From Sediminibacterium goheungense (lineage in GTDB: Bacteria; Bacteroidota; Bacteroidia; Chitinophagales; Chitinophagaceae), in assembly GCF_004361915.1 (NCBI RefSeq), contig NZ_SNWP01000010.1, positions 1,390,050 to 1,454,049 on the forward strand: 64,000 nt of DNA, written 5' to 3'. Position 1 is the stretch's first letter. Each line of letters starts with the position of its first letter. The notes below the pieces were generated by a model, which saw nothing but the letters and a program-made list of their open reading frames with translations, made no database searches and had not been told where the DNA came from. The position numbers and the translations under genes are program-made. This document shows, piece after piece, positions 55,549 to 63,139 of the stretch.

Positions 55549-56292
55549 ATGGAAAGAAAAGATTTTTTAAGAAACAGTCTGGGCATCATCGGAGCAGGAT
55601 CTCTGGTAATTGCCTGCGGAAAAAGCAGCGTTAGTCCCTCCGGTTCAGGAACCGGTACTTCAACCGGCGGCACCACCACAGGCAGCAGTTCCTGCGTTGT
55701 ATCTCCTACTGAAGTAGAAGGTCCTTATCCTTACCCTGGTGGGGAAATCAATAATCCGTTGCAAAGAGTAGATATTACAGGCGGACAAACAGGTGTTCCG
55801 TTAAACATGACTTTAACGGTGGTAAATGCAAACAATGCCTGTGCAGCTGTATCAGGAGCAAGGGTTGATATCTGGTATTGTAATAAAGACGGGTACTATT
55901 CCGGTTATGGTAATCAGCCTGGTTTACTGGGCACAAAAAGTTATCTGGGCGAAACATGGCTAAGGGGTTACCAGCTTTCAGACAGTAATGGTCAGGTAAA
56001 ATTTTCAGGTATTTATCCAGGTTGGTACAGCGGCCGAGCTACCCATATTCATGTAGAGGTTTTTGTAAACAATGTATTAGTAAAAACCACACAGATGGCT
56101 TTTCCCGAAACCATTTCAGATACGGTACATACCAGTTCATTGTATGCGGCACATGGTATCAATACCACCAGAAACACTGCTGATAATATTTTTGGTAATT
56201 CAGCAACAGATCTTGCCAACCAAACCATGAGTCTTACAGGCGATACCACCAATGGGTATACGGGTACTTATAAAATTGGCATTTCTATTTAA
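55549..56292 (+). CDS. Intradiol ring-cleavage dioxygenase-like lipoprotein
   Basis: A 247-aa exported protein with an N-terminal signal and lipobox-like VIACG (also twin-charged MERKDF). A Ser/Thr/Gly linker leads to an intradiol dioxygenase core: VEGPYPYPGG (first Tyr ligand), GARVDIWYCNKDGYYSGY, and YPGWYSGRATHIHVEV (second Tyr and both His iron ligands). All four Fe(III) ligands are present. The aromatic substrate is unknown, and protein-bound or polymer substrates are possible because it is outside the cytoplasm. It is the likely target of the LytTR regulator. Confidence 0.88.
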   Translation: MERKDFLRNSLGIIGAGSLVIACGKSSVSPSGSGTGTSTGGTTTGSSSCVVSPTEVEGPYPYPGGEINNPLQRVDITGGQTGVPLNMTLTVVNANNACAAVSGARVDIWYCNKDGYYSGYGNQPGLLGTKSYLGETWLRGYQLSDSNGQVKFSGIYPGWYSGRATHIHVEVFVNNVLVKTTQMAFPETISDTVHTSSLYAAHGINTTRNTADNIFGNSATDLANQTMSLTGDTTNGYTGTYKIGISI

Positions 56293-56302
56293 TTGTTGGA
56301 AT

Positions 56303-56824
56303 ATGGAAAAAGCAGTCATTCAATTAAAATACAGACAGGTTATTGATCATAACACAGAAGACTTTCTGGAAAAGATGATCTTTCAGTTATCCTATGATGA
56401 ATTCAAACTCAAATCGCAGGTCTACAATCCTGAACAGAAATTAACCCGTTTCAGTCAGATGAAAGCGATTGATGGAAGGGCTAATTCATTACATTATAAA
56501 AGTGGTTTTGCAGTTAGCGGTTATCTGGAGTCTTTGAACAAAGCCATCCCTGGGTTTGCCAATGAAGCAGGCCAGCCTGTATTATTTGAAAGCTATCGTT
56601 TTGAAGTGATAGAATCTGATATTACAGATATCAGTAAACATCAGGTGGCTGTTCACTATATCACCGGCAATCTTTCAGTATTGGGCGTGTTAGGAGATAA
56701 GCTGCTTCTGGCCTATGGCAACAGGTTCTCAGATGCCCTGCCAACCGATCCCATTGAGGATTGCTTTTTATTGGCCTTACCAAAGGGTGTTACGATCAAT
56801 CGTTTTCATATTTCAGTTTCATAA
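56303..56824 (+). CDS. Protein of unknown function
   Basis: A 173-aa cytoplasmic-looking protein starting MEKAVIQLKYRQVIDHN. No signal peptide, membrane helix or motif is recognised. It starts 10 nt after the dioxygenase-like gene and probably shares its transcript. A terminator follows. Confidence 0.68.
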   Translation: MEKAVIQLKYRQVIDHNTEDFLEKMIFQLSYDEFKLKSQVYNPEQKLTRFSQMKAIDGRANSLHYKSGFAVSGYLESLNKAIPGFANEAGQPVLFESYRFEVIESDITDISKHQVAVHYITGNLSVLGVLGDKLLLAYGNRFSDALPTDPIEDCFLLALPKGVTINRFHISVS

Positions 56825-56834
56825 ATCCCCCAAA

Positions 56835-56880
56835 AAACAGCAAGGCCATCTTATAAAGATAGCCTTGTCTGTTTTATTTT
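56835..56880 (+). terminator. Bidirectional terminator
   Basis: The stem segments ACAG/CTGT, CAAGGC/GCCTTG and ATCTT/AAGAT, with single-base bulges, are flanked by A- and T-runs. It serves both convergent genes. Confidence 0.85.
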
Positions 56881-56891
56881 ATAAAACTTCG

Positions 56892-58427
56892 TTACTGTGT
56901 TATCCATGTTAAACCAGATGTGCTTTTCATTTCTGCTTTATTACTTTCATTCCCCAATCTGTCAACCGCAGTAACCGCCACCAACGATAAAGCCATCTTC
57001 TCTTTACCGGCAGTTGTAATATATGTATCCAACTCCAGCATCCTGTCGTGCCTGTTGAGTACCTGGTATCTTTTCTGGTTACCATACTGATAGTACACAA
57101 CCCAACGAAACACCGCTGATGACTGTTCATGCTGCCAGGTAATTTTCACTTTCCCGTTTTCGGTTCGCACTTCTACGGAAGGTTTTGCAGGCGCATGGGT
57201 TCCCAGCCAGGGGCTTTGTGGTACCAACGCCTGTCTTTTATAGGGTCCTTCGATCAATGCTTTTGCCATAGGTGGATTTTTAGATACTGAAAAAATATTC
57301 CAGTGCAGCACACCCATACTCTCAGGTAACATACCCCGAGAAATCATAATCTGACTCATGATTTCATTTACATTTCTGGCACTGGTATCTCTTCCTACAC
57401 TGATGCCCGGCCAGAGATGTCGTTGCATTGTATTCTCCTGCTGCCACCAACCCAATAAAACAGGGTAACTCTGTGGCATACGATTGATGGGCCAGTATAA
57501 TTGTGGCGCGAAATAATCGATCCATCCTTTATTCAGCCATAGTTTGGCATCGGCATATAACTGATCGTATTGGTCGAAGCCTTCAATAGAAGCAGGATGA
57601 CCGGGTCGCCAGATACCAAATGGACTCAACCCGAATTTTACATATTTTTTCTCCGCCTTTATTTCTTTGTACAATCTTTCAATCAAAGTATTTACAGCAT
57701 CTCTTCTCCAATCGCCCCTTGAAAGTTTACCCCCCGATTGTTGATAAGATTTCCAGCTCTCATCATCCGGAAAATCTTCTGTACCATTATAAGAAGGATA
57801 GGGATAGAAATAATCATCAAAATGAACGCCATCGATATCGTATCGCTTAACAATATCCATCACCACTGCCGATGTATGATCCTGGGTTTCTTTCCGGGCT
57901 GGGTCCATCCACCAATAGCCTTCTTTCAGTTTCATCACCAACTCAGGGTGTTTGGTAACGATCGATTGCTCACTGATTTCTTTACCATCTTTATGGTGTG
58001 CACGGTAAGGATTTAACCATACATGCAGTTCCATACCCCTATCGTGCGCCGCTTCTACCCAGAAATTCAATGGATCATAAAAAGGATCTGGTGCTTTTCC
58101 CTGTTTGCCGGTGAGATAGTAGGACCATGGTTCCAAAGCACTTTCATACAGGGCATCGGCCTGCGGACGTACCTGAAAAATAACGGCATTGAAATGATGC
58201 GCTTTCAGAAAATCCAGCTGCTCAATGGCTTCCTGCTTTTGTTGCTCAACAGATAATCCAGATTTACTGGGCCAGTTAATATTAGCCACGGTAGCAATCC
58301 ATGCAGCCCTGAATTCCCTGTCGGCACCAGCTGTTTTTACTGTTTGGGTACGCTGTACTTTTTTAGCAGGGTTGCAATAGAGAAAGAAAACAGATAATAA
58401 ACAAAGAAGTAAACTATTACGATACAT
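56892..58427 (-). CDS. Glycosyl hydrolase-like lipoprotein (GHL10/DUF187)
   Basis: A 511-aa lipoprotein (lipobox near residues 14-18, FLYC-N). The GHL10 TIM barrel covers about residues 38-400, with FRAAWIATVANINWPS, AVIFQVRPQADALY, MELHVWLNPYRAH and YDIDGVHFDDYFYPYP. A fibronectin-like C-terminal domain (about 410-500) follows. Characterised homologues are few; a role in glycan or peptidoglycan cleavage is inferred from the family. Confidence 0.88.
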   Translation of the reverse strand: MYRNSLLLCLLSVFFLYCNPAKKVQRTQTVKTAGADREFRAAWIATVANINWPSKSGLSVEQQKQEAIEQLDFLKAHHFNAVIFQVRPQADALYESALEPWSYYLTGKQGKAPDPFYDPLNFWVEAAHDRGMELHVWLNPYRAHHKDGKEISEQSIVTKHPELVMKLKEGYWWMDPARKETQDHTSAVVMDIVKRYDIDGVHFDDYFYPYPSYNGTEDFPDDESWKSYQQSGGKLSRGDWRRDAVNTLIERLYKEIKAEKKYVKFGLSPFGIWRPGHPASIEGFDQYDQLYADAKLWLNKGWIDYFAPQLYWPINRMPQSYPVLLGWWQQENTMQRHLWPGISVGRDTSARNVNEIMSQIMISRGMLPESMGVLHWNIFSVSKNPPMAKALIEGPYKRQALVPQSPWLGTHAPAKPSVEVRTENGKVKITWQHEQSSAVFRWVVYYQYGNQKRYQVLNRHDRMLELDTYITTAGKEKMALSLVAVTAVDRLGNESNKAEMKSTSGLTWITQ

Positions 58428-58484
58428 ATATGGTAGTTATGAATATTAAAACTACTCTAAAAGATTGTAAACTTCATGTAAGTT

Positions 58485-58522
58485 CACCGCAGAGACGCAG
58501 AGGAAACAGCGTTTTCGCAGAG
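58485..58522 (+). repeat. CGCAGAG-type intergenic repeat, copy 1
   Basis: CACCGCAGAGACGCAGAGG, then 12 nt, then CGCAGAG. This motif type is common between genes in many environmental bacteria. It lies in the GHL10/58554 divergent gap. Confidence 0.7.
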
Positions 58523-58553
58523 TTTTTTTACCTTACCTAATTATTTATATGAA

Positions 58554-59000
58554 ATGTCGATATCAGGGAAGAAGAAAAGGATTGATGTAATTGATAAGCT
58601 GCTGGAAGCCTGCTACCAGCACAATAAAGACGCATTGTTTATCATGAGCCTGATGCACCAGTATGAGGAGCGAGGCAGCCTGAGCAAAAAGCAACTGGAA
58701 GGCTTACTATTAAAAGCGAAAAAAGCACAGGATATTCCCGTAAACCTCATTGCTGCAGTAGAAGCCATTGTGTTGAAAATGCCTACACGCGACAAAACAC
58801 CGGTGAAAGACACAAGTAACAAGACAGAGGAATCAGGTGAGAAATGGGAAACACTGATCAAAGAAATACTTAACAAATACCCTCAACATAAACGTATTCT
58901 ATTCCTGAAAGCACAGCTGGAGCAACGAAAAGCACTCCCACTTACAGAGCAGAACGAAATTGAAAAATTTTACCAACTGCTGATTCTCAAGAAAAAATGA
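58554..59000 (+). CDS. Protein of unknown function
   Basis: A 148-aa, Lys-rich, alpha-helical protein starting MSISGKKKRIDVIDKLL, with no signal or membrane segment. No family is recognised. It lies immediately upstream of the first Crp-type palindrome. Confidence 0.65.
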   Translation: MSISGKKKRIDVIDKLLEACYQHNKDALFIMSLMHQYEERGSLSKKQLEGLLLKAKKAQDIPVNLIAAVEAIVLKMPTRDKTPVKDTSNKTEESGEKWETLIKEILNKYPQHKRILFLKAQLEQRKALPLTEQNEIEKFYQLLILKKK

Positions 59001-59003
59001 ATT

Positions 59004-59017
59004 GTGACAAATATCAC
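59004..59017 (+). promoter_or_regulatory. Crp/Fnr-type operator 1 (crp gene)
   Basis: GTGACAAATATCAC, core GTGA-N6-TCAC, centre 59010.5. A consensus -7 element TACATTTG (59039-59046) ends 35.5 nt downstream of the centre, placing the site near -40. No -33 TTTG is present, which fits an activated or autoregulated promoter. Confidence 0.8.
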
Positions 59018-59067
59018 GGCTCGCTCTTTTTAGCTGTTTACATTTGCAGATTGCCTAAATTGTGTCT

Positions 59068-59703
59068 ATGATACCTATTGAGATCATACAAAAACATTTC
59101 CCTTTTTTTGATAAGGATTTACAGGATCAGATTGCCGAGGTAGGAGAAGTAAAAGAATTTGAACCGGGTGATGTTCTGATGAAAACCGGACAGAATATCC
59201 GTTCCACCATGCTGGTACTCTCCGGTTTGATTAAAATATTCAGGGAAGACGATGAGGGCAATGAGTTTTTCATGTATTACCTGCAATCGGGGCAGGCCTG
59301 TGCACTTTCGATGGTATGTGCCATTAAACAGGAAACCAGCCAGATTATGGCTAAAACAGTGAGTCAAACCGAGGTAATCGCTATTCCATTAACATATATG
59401 GATCAGTGGATGGCCAATTATAAAAGCTGGTACCATTTTGTAGTGAGCAGTTATCGCGATCGTTTTGAAGATATGTTGCAAACCATCGACCATATTGCTT
59501 TCAGAAATATGGATGAGCGACTGGTATTCTACCTCAAGCAACATCAGGCCAGTACAGGGTCGGATATGCTATCTATTTCCTTTACTGAAATCGCGCAGGA
59601 ACTCAATTCATCAAGAGAAGTGATTTCAAGACTGATGAAGAAGCTGACTGAAAAGGGCATGATCAGACAGCATAAGTCATATATCGAGATTGTAAACCTG
59701 TAA
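59068..59703 (+). CDS. Crp/Fnr family transcriptional regulator with two cysteines
   Basis: A 211-aa regulator from the ATG at 59068; a GTG two codons upstream is less likely. Cyclic-nucleotide-binding-like domain (about 20-120) and C-terminal helix-turn-helix, with recognition helix NSSREVISRL. Its R-E-x-x-x-R pattern is that of CRP, which reads GTGA half-sites. The FNR N-terminal iron-sulfur cysteines are absent. The only cysteines are C78 and C84 (QACALSMVCA), suggesting a thiol switch. Four GTGA-N6-TCAC sites surround the neighbouring sulfur genes. Confidence 0.92.
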   Translation: MIPIEIIQKHFPFFDKDLQDQIAEVGEVKEFEPGDVLMKTGQNIRSTMLVLSGLIKIFREDDEGNEFFMYYLQSGQACALSMVCAIKQETSQIMAKTVSQTEVIAIPLTYMDQWMANYKSWYHFVVSSYRDRFEDMLQTIDHIAFRNMDERLVFYLKQHQASTGSDMLSISFTEIAQELNSSREVISRLMKKLTEKGMIRQHKSYIEIVNL

Positions 59704-59706
59704 ACC

Positions 59707-59730
59707 CATACGTGATAAATATCACGTATG
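59707..59730 (+). promoter_or_regulatory. Crp/Fnr-type operator 2 (TauE exporter gene)
   Basis: A perfect 24-bp palindrome with arms of 11 bp (CATACGTGATA and its complement) around an AA centre. The -7-like CACCTTTG (59748-59755) ends 36.5 nt from the centre. It lies between the regulator stop and the TauE start. Confidence 0.85.
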
Positions 59731-59772
59731 AATCCCTTTTACACCAACACCTTTGCTTTAGAAACACATAAA

Positions 59773-60585
59773 ATGGAAATAGCAGGTTATATCGCATCAT
59801 TGGTTATTGGCATCTCTCTCGGCTTAATAGGGGGTGGTGGTTCCATTTTAACCGTGCCTGTTCTGGTGTATCTTTTTGGTGTTGAGCCTGTAATCGCAAC
59901 GGCCTATTCACTTTTTATTGTTGGCTTATCCAGCCTGGTGGGTGCCATACCCAAATACAGACAGGGATTTATTAACCTGAAAACTGCCATTATATTCGGC
60001 ATCCCCTCCATTGCTGCTGTTTTTGCTACACGAAAATTCATTGTTCCGCTGATACCTGCTGAAGTATTTACTGTAGGTAGCCTTGTAATCACCAAGTCTA
60101 TCTTAATGATGTTGTTATTCGCTGTTCTGATGGTATTTGCCTCCGTCTCCATGATTCGTGAAAAACAGCAGACAGCCGAACAAGAACCCGGTCCGCAACA
60201 ATTCAATTATCCTTTAATTCTTATGGAAGGTGCGGTAGTAGGTATGTTAACAGGTTTGGTTGGTGCCGGTGGTGGTTTTTTAATTATACCTGCATTGGTC
60301 TTATTAAGCAAACTACCCATGAAGCAGGCCGTGGGTACATCACTCCTGATTATTGCTGCCAAATCGCTGATTGGCTTCACCGGCGATCTCTCTCATTTTA
60401 CCATGGATTGGACCTTATTGGGTTCGGTAACAGCGCTTGCCATTGCCGGTATTTTCATAGGTAATAGCATGAGCAGAAAAATGGATGGCAATAAGCTTAA
60501 AAAAGGATTTGGATGGTTTGTGCTGGTCATGGGTATTTATATCATTGTTAAAGAAATTGTTTTGCCCGGCGGTTCATCACACTAG
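59773..60585 (+). CDS. Sulfite exporter TauE/SafE family protein
   Basis: A 270-aa membrane protein with eight helices. The two TauE halves each open with the family's Gly-rich motif: GISLGLIGGGGSILTVP near residue 10 and GMLTGLVGAGGGFLIIP near residue 155. It probably exports sulfite, sulfoacetate or another sulfur anion made by the downstream enzymes. The ATG at 59773 is used, because the earlier ATG at 59728 lies inside the operator palindrome. Confidence 0.9.
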   Translation: MEIAGYIASLVIGISLGLIGGGGSILTVPVLVYLFGVEPVIATAYSLFIVGLSSLVGAIPKYRQGFINLKTAIIFGIPSIAAVFATRKFIVPLIPAEVFTVGSLVITKSILMMLLFAVLMVFASVSMIREKQQTAEQEPGPQQFNYPLILMEGAVVGMLTGLVGAGGGFLIIPALVLLSKLPMKQAVGTSLLIIAAKSLIGFTGDLSHFTMDWTLLGSVTALAIAGIFIGNSMSRKMDGNKLKKGFGWFVLVMGIYIIVKEIVLPGGSSH

Positions 60586-60663
60586 TTTTTAATACCCCCC
60601 AATAAAGAGAGGTCTGCAGCAATGTGGGCCTTTCCTGTTTTATGACAAAGAGCAGTTCTTATG

Positions 60664-60677
60664 GTGACGAATATCAC
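60664..60677 (+). promoter_or_regulatory. Crp/Fnr-type operator 3
   Basis: GTGACGAATATCAC, centre 60670.5; a weak -7 candidate CCAATTTT (60699-60706) ends 35.5 nt downstream. Confidence 0.75.
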
Positions 60678-60752
60678 GTTTTATATGCTCTTCGATTTCC
60701 AATTTTACATCGTTGTGAAACAAACGAATCACAGTCCCTATGCGGAATATTC

Positions 60753-60791
60753 CACCGCAGAGAATGGAGGGCGCAGGGGTTACGCAGAGGG
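60753..60791 (+). repeat. CGCAGAG-type intergenic repeat, copy 2
   Basis: CACCGCAGAGAATGGAGG, then GCGCAGGGG, then CGCAGAGGG. It is the same family as 58485-58522 and lies between two operators. Confidence 0.65.
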
Positions 60792-60813
60792 TATTTGTTA
60801 AAAAAATAAAGGC

Positions 60814-60827
60814 GTGATACAGGTCAC
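60814..60827 (+). promoter_or_regulatory. Crp/Fnr-type operator 4 (persulfide dioxygenase operon)
   Basis: GTGATACAGGTCAC, centre 60820.5; ACAATTTT (60849-60856) ends 35.5 nt downstream. It is the operator closest to the start at 60883. Confidence 0.75.
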
Positions 60828-60882
60828 GAAAAAAAGAAAGCAGATAACACAATTTTACAGTATCAAAATAAAACAAACCACT

Positions 60883-62301
60883 ATGATCGTTGAACAAATT
60901 TATACAGGATGTCTGGCACAGGGAGCTTATTATATTGAAAGTGATGGTGAAGCAGTGGTAATTGATCCACTCAGAGAAGTAGCACCTTATATCCAGAAAG
61001 CTGAACGCAATGGTGCTAAAATCAAGTATGTACTGGAAACACATTTTCATGCCGATTTCGTTTCCGGCCACCTGGATCTCGCTAAAAAAACCGGTGCTGC
61101 AATTGTATATGGGCCGAATGCAAAACCAGATTTTGATTTTTACGCTGCCAAAGACAATGAAGAGTTGAAAGTAGGTAAAGCTACCATCCAGGTATTACAC
61201 ACACCGGGCCATACCATGGAGAGTACCTGTTATCTTTTAAAAGACGAATCGGGAAAAGCTGTTGGACTTTTTAGTGGCGATACCTTATTCATAGGTGATG
61301 TAGGCCGTCCTGATCTTGCACAGAAAGTAAAGGCAGAACTTACACAGGATATGCTGGCAGGTTATTTGTTCGATTCATTACGTAATAAAATCATGCCGCT
61401 GGCAGACGATATCATAGTGTACCCTGCGCATGGTGCCGGTAGTGCCTGTGGTAAAAATATGAGCAAGGAAACCACTGATACATTGGGTCATCAAAAAAGT
61501 ACCAATTATGCTTTAAGGGCCGATATGACCAAAGAAGCGTTTATCAATGAAGTTACCAATGGTCTGGTAGCACCACCCGCCTATTTTCCTTTAAATGTAA
61601 TGATGAATATTCATGGCTACGACAGTATTGATACAGTACTGGAAAGAGGTCAGCAGGCATTGAGTCCCGAAGCGTTTGAAGCAGCTGCTAATGAAACAGG
61701 CGCATTGATTCTTGACACGAGAGATCCGCAGACTTTTGCAGCCGGGTTTATTCCCAACTCCATCAATATAGGTATCAACGGAAACTTTGCCCCATGGGTA
61801 GGTGCTATGATACCGGATATTAAACAGGAAATACTGCTGGTTACGGATGAGGGAAGAGAAGAAGAAGTGATTACCCGACTGGCTCGTGTTGGCTATGATT
61901 TTACCATCGGTTATCTGAAAGGTGGTTTTGAAGGCTGGAAAGCTGCTGGCAAAGAAACAGACCAGATTCGTTCCGTGAGTGCTGATGATCTTGCTATTGT
62001 GATGGATGAAGAAAACATCCATATACTGGATGTACGTAAACAAAGTGAATACCTCAGTGAACATCTGCTGGATGCACAAAATGCACCACTTGATTTTATC
62101 AATGATAGTATGACCCAGATAGACCGCAACAAAACCTACTATGTACATTGTGCCGGCGGCTATCGCTCCATGATTTTCAACTCCATTTTACGTGCCAGAG
62201 GGTTTGACAATCTGATTGACGTAAAAGGTGGTTTTAAAGCACTCAAAGAATCAGGAAAGTTCAAAGTGAGTGATTATGTATGTCCAACAACTTTATTATA
62301 A
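60883..62301 (+). CDS. Persulfide dioxygenase-like MBL hydrolase fused to two rhodanese domains
   Basis: A 472-aa protein. The metallo-beta-lactamase domain (1-235) has THFHADFVSGH (H54, H56, D58, H63) and HTPGHTMEST, as in ETHE1/PDO enzymes that oxidise glutathione persulfide. Two rhodanese domains follow. The first (about 270-365) lacks the active-site Cys (VTDEGREEE), and the second (about 375-465) has it (C423 in HCAGGYRS). The fusion can pass sulfane sulfur to or from the dioxygenase. The ATG at 60883 is chosen, since upstream codons overlap the operator region. Confidence 0.92.
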   Translation: MIVEQIYTGCLAQGAYYIESDGEAVVIDPLREVAPYIQKAERNGAKIKYVLETHFHADFVSGHLDLAKKTGAAIVYGPNAKPDFDFYAAKDNEELKVGKATIQVLHTPGHTMESTCYLLKDESGKAVGLFSGDTLFIGDVGRPDLAQKVKAELTQDMLAGYLFDSLRNKIMPLADDIIVYPAHGAGSACGKNMSKETTDTLGHQKSTNYALRADMTKEAFINEVTNGLVAPPAYFPLNVMMNIHGYDSIDTVLERGQQALSPEAFEAAANETGALILDTRDPQTFAAGFIPNSINIGINGNFAPWVGAMIPDIKQEILLVTDEGREEEVITRLARVGYDFTIGYLKGGFEGWKAAGKETDQIRSVSADDLAIVMDEENIHILDVRKQSEYLSEHLLDAQNAPLDFINDSMTQIDRNKTYYVHCAGGYRSMIFNSILRARGFDNLIDVKGGFKALKESGKFKVSDYVCPTTLL

Positions 62302-62304
62302 AAA

Positions 62305-62586
62305 ATGAAAACAATACAGGAAATTATCAATAGCGGAGAAGCGATGGTTATTGATGTAAGAACCAGCAGTGAGTTTAGCATAGCGCATTATCCGGATGCC
62401 ATAAATATTCCTTTGGATGAATTACCCAAACACCTCGATCAGTTAAAAGGGAGTAACAAATCCATTATTCTTTATTGCCGTAGTGGTAACAGAAGTGGTA
62501 TTGGTATGAACTTTTTACATCAGCAGGGACTGAAAGACGTATATAATGGTGGTGGATTAAGTGATATGTTACAATATAAAAATTAG
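62305..62586 (+). CDS. Rhodanese-like sulfurtransferase, single domain
   Basis: A 93-aa single rhodanese domain with substrate-binding VIDVRTSSEF and active-site loop YCRSGNRSG. It transfers sulfane sulfur between thiols. It starts 3 nt after the MBL-rhodanese gene and ends 5 nt before the next rhodanese start. Confidence 0.93.
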   Translation: MKTIQEIINSGEAMVIDVRTSSEFSIAHYPDAINIPLDELPKHLDQLKGSNKSIILYCRSGNRSGIGMNFLHQQGLKDVYNGGGLSDMLQYKN

Positions 62587-62591
62587 TGTCT

Positions 62592-62906
62592 ATGTTATCT
62601 TTTTTGAAGAAATTATTTCCAGCTCCGGTAGATTATAATGCTGTAATGGCGAGAGGTGGTATTATTATAGATGTAAGAACCAGTAGTGAATTTTCCGGCG
62701 GACATATCAAGGGATCCAGAAACCTGCCCCTGGATCAGATCAAAAAAGAGATTCCTGTACTTAAAAAAATGAATACCCCCATTATTACTGTCTGCAGAAG
62801 CGGAAATAGAAGTGGTATGGCAAAGTCACTACTGGCAGCTTCAGGTATGGAAGTATATAATGGCGGCGCCTGGAATAGTTTGGCAAATAAACTGAATAAA
62901 TCATGA
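62592..62906 (+). CDS. Rhodanese-like sulfurtransferase, single domain
   Basis: A 104-aa rhodanese with VDVRTSSEF-type entry (IIDVRTSSEFSGGH) and active site VCRSGNRSG. It is related to the preceding gene, and the two probably arose by duplication. Its hydrophobic/basic N-terminus (MLSFLKKLFPAP) may bind the membrane. The ATG at 62592 is preferred to a GTG two codons earlier. It overlaps the next gene by 4 nt. Confidence 0.92.
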   Translation: MLSFLKKLFPAPVDYNAVMARGGIIIDVRTSSEFSGGHIKGSRNLPLDQIKKEIPVLKKMNTPIITVCRSGNRSGMAKSLLAASGMEVYNGGAWNSLANKLNKS

Positions 62907-63139
62907 AGAAGATACTCCACAAATGGCACTTTATGCGTATAGCAAGGGTAGTATTAGCAGCTGCCATACTGGTACAGTCATGGTATGCCAAAGACAATAC
63001 TACAGCTGTATTCGGTGTATTATTATTATCCATGGGCGTATTCGATATCGGTTGCTGTGGTGCAGGATCCTGTTATACACCTTTGAAAAAGAACCATACG
63101 GGTGCCCATAAAAAATCTGTGTATGAAGAAGTGGTTTAA
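62903..63139 (+). CDS. Small membrane protein with CCGAGSC motif
   Basis: A 78-aa protein with two hydrophobic segments (about 10-27 and 34-50). A Cys cluster, GCCGAGSC, follows the second helix. It resembles the DUF2892/YgaP transmembrane type that accompanies rhodaneses. It may relay sulfur at the membrane, which is an inference from the operon. It has ATGA coupling to the rhodanese gene. Confidence 0.75.
   Translation: MKKILHKWHFMRIARVVLAAAILVQSWYAKDNTTAVFGVLLLSMGVFDIGCCGAGSCYTPLKKNHTGAHKKSVYEEVV

Larger units (their letters stand above)
60586..60882. other. Regulatory region upstream of the sulfur operon (297 bp)
   Basis: It holds two Crp-type operators (60664-60677 and 60814-60827), each followed at the same distance by CAATTTTACA, and a CGCAGAG-type repeat (60753-60791) between them. 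Two tandem promoters are likely. The 61-codon plus-strand frame at 60624 crosses the operator and repeat and is not a gene. Confidence 0.7.

Noticed and set aside
60624-60809. 61-codon plus-strand ORF before the persulfide dioxygenase gene
   Set aside because: It crosses Crp operator 3 and the CGCAGAG repeat, has no domain and no promoter of its own.
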